Source: Anaerolineaceae bacterium
Lineage (GTDB): Bacteria > Chloroflexota > Anaerolineae > Anaerolineales > Anaerolineaceae
DNA length: 8,919 nucleotides
Reading direction: 5' to 3'
NCBI GenBank assembly: GCA_021107195.1
Contig: JAIOTF010000432.1
Location: 1 to 8,919, forward strand
Positions within the stretch are counted from its first letter, which is position 1. Every line of letters starts with the position of its first letter. This document shows positions 7,401 through 8,919 of the stretch, in pieces. Under the pieces are notes generated by a model, which searched no databases, was not told where the DNA came from, and saw nothing but the letters and a program-made list of their open reading frames with translations. The position numbers and the translations under genes are program-made.

Positions 7401-7542
7401 CGCTAATGAAAGGGGTGTACTTTTCAGGAAAAGAAAACCAGGCAGTGTCCGGTTTGTTCAGCGGACGGTGTTCAAAGGTGACCTGTGCTGATACAATGAC
7501 ACGGTCAGTTATCCGTTTGATTTCAGGTTAGTGAACGATCAT
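7375..7542 (-). pseudogene. N-terminal fragment of a second PP-loop paralogue, with a stop at codon 5
   Basis: From the ATG at 7542-7540 the minus strand reads MIVH, stop (TAA), then PEI and on to WFSFPEKYTPFIS and GRADPFPTAL. Aligned without gaps to the first 56 residues of the intact PP-loop protein upstream (MIIHQPEI, LWFTYPEHWAGAIS, TRSDSFLSAL), it shows 21 identities by my count. The intact gene has CAA (Gln) where this copy has TAA, a one-base nonsense change. The start overlaps the stop of the intact gene as ATGA, and a strong ribosome site (GGGAGG) precedes it by 7 nt, so it was a co-translated gene. After about codon 56 the homology ends and radical SAM sequence takes over in another frame. 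The PP-loop motif and cysteine cluster are absent. The last dozen codons overlap plausible radical SAM sequence in the other frame, so the end is approximate. Confidence 0.72.
7519..7542 (-). repeat. 24-bp direct repeat, copy at the start of the broken paralogue
   Basis: This stretch matches 8754-8777 at 22 of 24 positions and covers the first eight codons of both PP-loop paralogues. One of the two differences makes the TAA stop. Flanking bases differ at once on the start-codon side. Confidence 0.7.
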
Positions 7543-7546
7543 CGTT
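7534..7546. repeat. 13-bp palindrome on the stop/start overlap
   Basis: AACGATCATCGTT is a perfect inverted repeat with a single central base. It covers the ATGA junction between the intact PP-loop gene and its broken paralogue. The coding constraint on both genes may be enough to explain it. Confidence 0.4.
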
Positions 7547-8777
7547 TTACCTCCCTTGGATTTTCAACTGCGCTGTCAAATATCAGGTGCGGATCTTTCT
7601 CTGCTGTCCATTTGAAGATTTCTTGTTTTATCCATTCCGGCAGCAGTAATTTCAAGTAGTGGCGCAGGTAACCGATCAAGATGCCCAACAATATTCCCGG
7701 CACCAATTTCTTCTTGTGCGACCAGGCATATTTCAATGATTCATTTTCCCAGTCAAAACCTAATTCCAACCACCTTCCCCACCGCAGGGTTTCCCTGAAA
7801 CTGAAAACAGGTTTCAGGGTTGAAAACTTTTCCAGTTTTCCAATGCTATGTAGAATCATGCGTGTTCGCAGACACTTTTCACATTGGGAGCAATTTTCTG
7901 TTTCGCTGTCTAGCCACCCAGAACATACACGCAGATTTTTCTGAGCTGGAGTCCAATTCGATATGGCTAATGTTTTCTCAAAGCGGGTGTTTGTAGAACC
8001 GTGACTGTAAGATTCAAAGTTTTCTGTGCATAGGAGATGGGTGGTGATCGGGCCAACCGTATAATCGGTATAGCATTTATAAAGTCCGCCTGTTGGCATG
8101 AATATTCCAGTAATCATTGGGCCTAATCCTATAGCAGCTCCTGATAAGGGTGCCTCCAAAAAAGATCTGAGGGCAATCCGATTGTCGCAGAAATACATTA
8201 GATTGGTGCGCACGGGAATTAGCTCTATTCCCAGGTTCTGGGTAACCATTGAGTATTGCTTCACCAATTTCTGATACTTTTGCGTGAACGATAAGGGAAT
8301 ATCGGCAGAGCCTTGCATAAAAAGGGCGTATTTTATAGGCCAGTTTGGTTTCTCAGGTGTTGGGTTTAGTAGTTCATGAAGCGTGAAAAAGGAGTCTACA
8401 CCGCCAGAAAAGGTGGTGGCATAGCATGGTTTGCTTTGAGATATGGGCGCAGGCAGGATTTTGTCTGATCGGATCTGAACGGGGTGGAATGTTTTTGGCT
8501 GCCAATAGGTAAATATTTTTTGGTACTCAGCCAGATTGTAACAAAGGCGTGGTGATAGTTCTCCTCGACATTCGATGTCTTCCCCAAGCGTCATTGCTAC
8601 CAGGAGCAGCGCCGACAGAAAACTATCTGAGCGGGTCGAAATTGCACCGGCCCAGTGTTCGGGATAAGTGAACCAAAGCGTTTCAGGCAGTCCGGTGTTT
8701 GGCGTATTGGTTTCAATACGTGCCTGCAGGATGGCTTCGCCATGCGCTGATATGATTTCAGGTTGGTGAATGATCAT
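7539..8777 (-). CDS. PP-loop ATPase-like protein with QueC-like four-cysteine cluster, function unknown
   Basis: The 412-residue protein carries SGGVDS (124-129), the PP-loop that binds ATP in adenylating enzymes such as QueC, TilS/ThiI and asparagine synthetase. In the C-terminal half, Cys285, Cys296, Cys299 and Cys302 (CSGWL, then NCSQCEKCLRT) have the C-xn-C-x2-C-x2-C spacing of the QueC zinc site. Downstream are a basic, partly hydrophobic segment (KKKLVPGILLGILIGYLRHYLKLLLP, about 355-380), perhaps membrane-associating, and a charged tail. The first 100 residues have no motif I recognise. From family knowledge the protein should activate a carboxylate or similar group with ATP, or modify a nucleobase; the substrate is not known, and at 412 residues it is much longer than QueC (about 230). 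The ATG at 8777 has only a weak ribosome site (AAAGG 9 nt upstream), but it is supported by matching the start of the paralogue fragment downstream. The stop overlaps that fragment's ATG. The original operon probably ended with the radical SAM gene, suggesting a joint modification pathway, by inference only. Confidence 0.78.
   Translation of the reverse strand: MIIHQPEIISAHGEAILQARIETNTPNTGLPETLWFTYPEHWAGAISTRSDSFLSALLLVAMTLGEDIECRGELSPRLCYNLAEYQKIFTYWQPKTFHPVQIRSDKILPAPISQSKPCYATTFSGGVDSFFTLHELLNPTPEKPNWPIKYALFMQGSADIPLSFTQKYQKLVKQYSMVTQNLGIELIPVRTNLMYFCDNRIALRSFLEAPLSGAAIGLGPMITGIFMPTGGLYKCYTDYTVGPITTHLLCTENFESYSHGSTNTRFEKTLAISNWTPAQKNLRVCSGWLDSETENCSQCEKCLRTRMILHSIGKLEKFSTLKPVFSFRETLRWGRWLELGFDWENESLKYAWSHKKKLVPGILLGILIGYLRHYLKLLLPEWIKQEIFKWTAEKDPHLIFDSAVENPREVKR
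8754..8777 (-). repeat. 24-bp direct repeat, copy at the start of the intact PP-loop gene
   Basis: Partner of 7519-7542 in the same orientation, 1,235 bp apart, 22 of 24 bases identical. The two proteins differ strongly after residue 8, so this local near-identity stands out. Confidence 0.7.
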
Positions 8778-8837
8778 TCCCGAAAACCTTTACTAAGTCG
8801 CCGTAAAATAATAACAGACACATTTATGAAAAGAGAG

Positions 8838-8867
8838 ATTATACTGTAGGAATGAGAAACAAATCAA
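8838..8867 (-). promoter_or_regulatory. Predicted promoter of the PP-loop operon
   Basis: On the minus strand TTGATT (plus 8862-8867) and a perfect TATAAT (plus 8838-8843) are separated by 18 nt, a good sigma-70-type arrangement. Transcription would begin near 8831, leaving a leader of about 53 nt before the ATG at 8777. The -35 box lies inside the first codons of the divergent gene. A plus-strand TATACT (8840-8845) overlaps the same -10. Confidence 0.5.
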
Positions 8868-8919
8868 CCAAAGAGCAAGTATTAGATCTACAGAAGAAGT
8901 ATCAAGCGATGAAGCCGTA
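8852..8919 (+). CDS. Start of an unidentified protein, cut by the window edge
   Basis: The frame opens with ATG AGA AAC AAA and gives MRNKSTKEQVLDLQKKYQAM, then KP, before the sequence ends after 22 codons. The peptide is rich in Lys and Gln and probably helical. The frame is also open upstream to a TAA at 8804-8806 but has no earlier ATG. AGGA touches the ATG directly, too close for a normal ribosome site, and a TATACT box lies 7 nt before the ATG. A leaderless message is therefore possible. Openings of this kind occur in integrase-like transposases and HTH proteins, but 22 residues are too few to decide. It is divergent from the PP-loop gene, about 75 nt away. Confidence 0.4.
   Translation, partial: MRNKSTKEQVLDLQKKYQAMKP

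Noticed and set aside
7681..7944. 87-codon plus-strand ORF opposite the PP-loop gene
   Set aside because: It lies antisense to a gene with clear motifs and has no domain or ribosome site. It is a frame shadow.
7539..8777. Calling the PP-loop protein QueC (7-cyano-7-deazaguanine synthase)
   Set aside because: Only the SGGVDS and the cysteine spacing match. The length and the rest of the protein do not, and no queuosine pathway genes are adjacent.

Overview
The window (8,919 bp, mid-range GC) reads as bacterial chromosome. The mmsA/mmsB-type sugar importer, a large periplasmic-propeller GGDEF protein and a COG0731-type radical SAM remnant would fit an anaerobic heterotroph. The style of the propeller protein recalls Anaerolineae (Chloroflexota), but there is no rRNA or other marker gene, so that placement is a weak inference.

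Layout. (1) Plus strand, 180-2898: a two-gene operon for a monosaccharide ABC importer. It comprises an ATPase with two ABC cassettes (mmsA/gguA-like) and, after a 10-nt gap with a strong ribosome site, its permease (mmsB/gguB-like). The sugar-binding protein that should accompany them is not in the window. A perfect 17-bp hairpin at 2971-3009 lies downstream. (2) Minus strand, 6424-3191, convergent with the importer: a 1077-residue sensor. It has a signal peptide, 14 propeller repeats (two seven-bladed propellers), a Y_Y_Y domain, one membrane helix, a short coiled coil and an apparently intact GGDEF domain with an RxxD inhibitory site. It looks like a hybrid-two-component-type outer sensor whose output is c-di-GMP synthesis. 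(3) Minus strand, 8777-6732: a decaying operon. The first gene is an intact 412-residue PP-loop ATPase-like protein with a QueC-like four-cysteine cluster, function unknown. Its stop codon overlaps, as ATGA, the start of a second, divergent paralogue that survives only as its first ~56 codons and has a TAA at codon 5. That fragment runs directly into the C-terminal two-thirds of a radical SAM protein that has lost its iron-sulfur motif. One deletion with two breakpoints would explain this chimera. (4) Right edge, plus strand, 8852-8919: the first 22 codons of an unidentified gene, divergent from the PP-loop gene.

How the genes relate. The importer and the propeller/GGDEF sensor are neighbours in convergent orientation, so a link between sugar sensing and uptake is possible but not shown. 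The PP-loop genes and the radical SAM gene were probably once one co-translated unit, possibly two PP-loop paralogues plus a radical SAM enzyme. The least described parts of the window are this gene set and its broken remains. I see no CRISPR array, rRNA, tRNA or complete mobile element.
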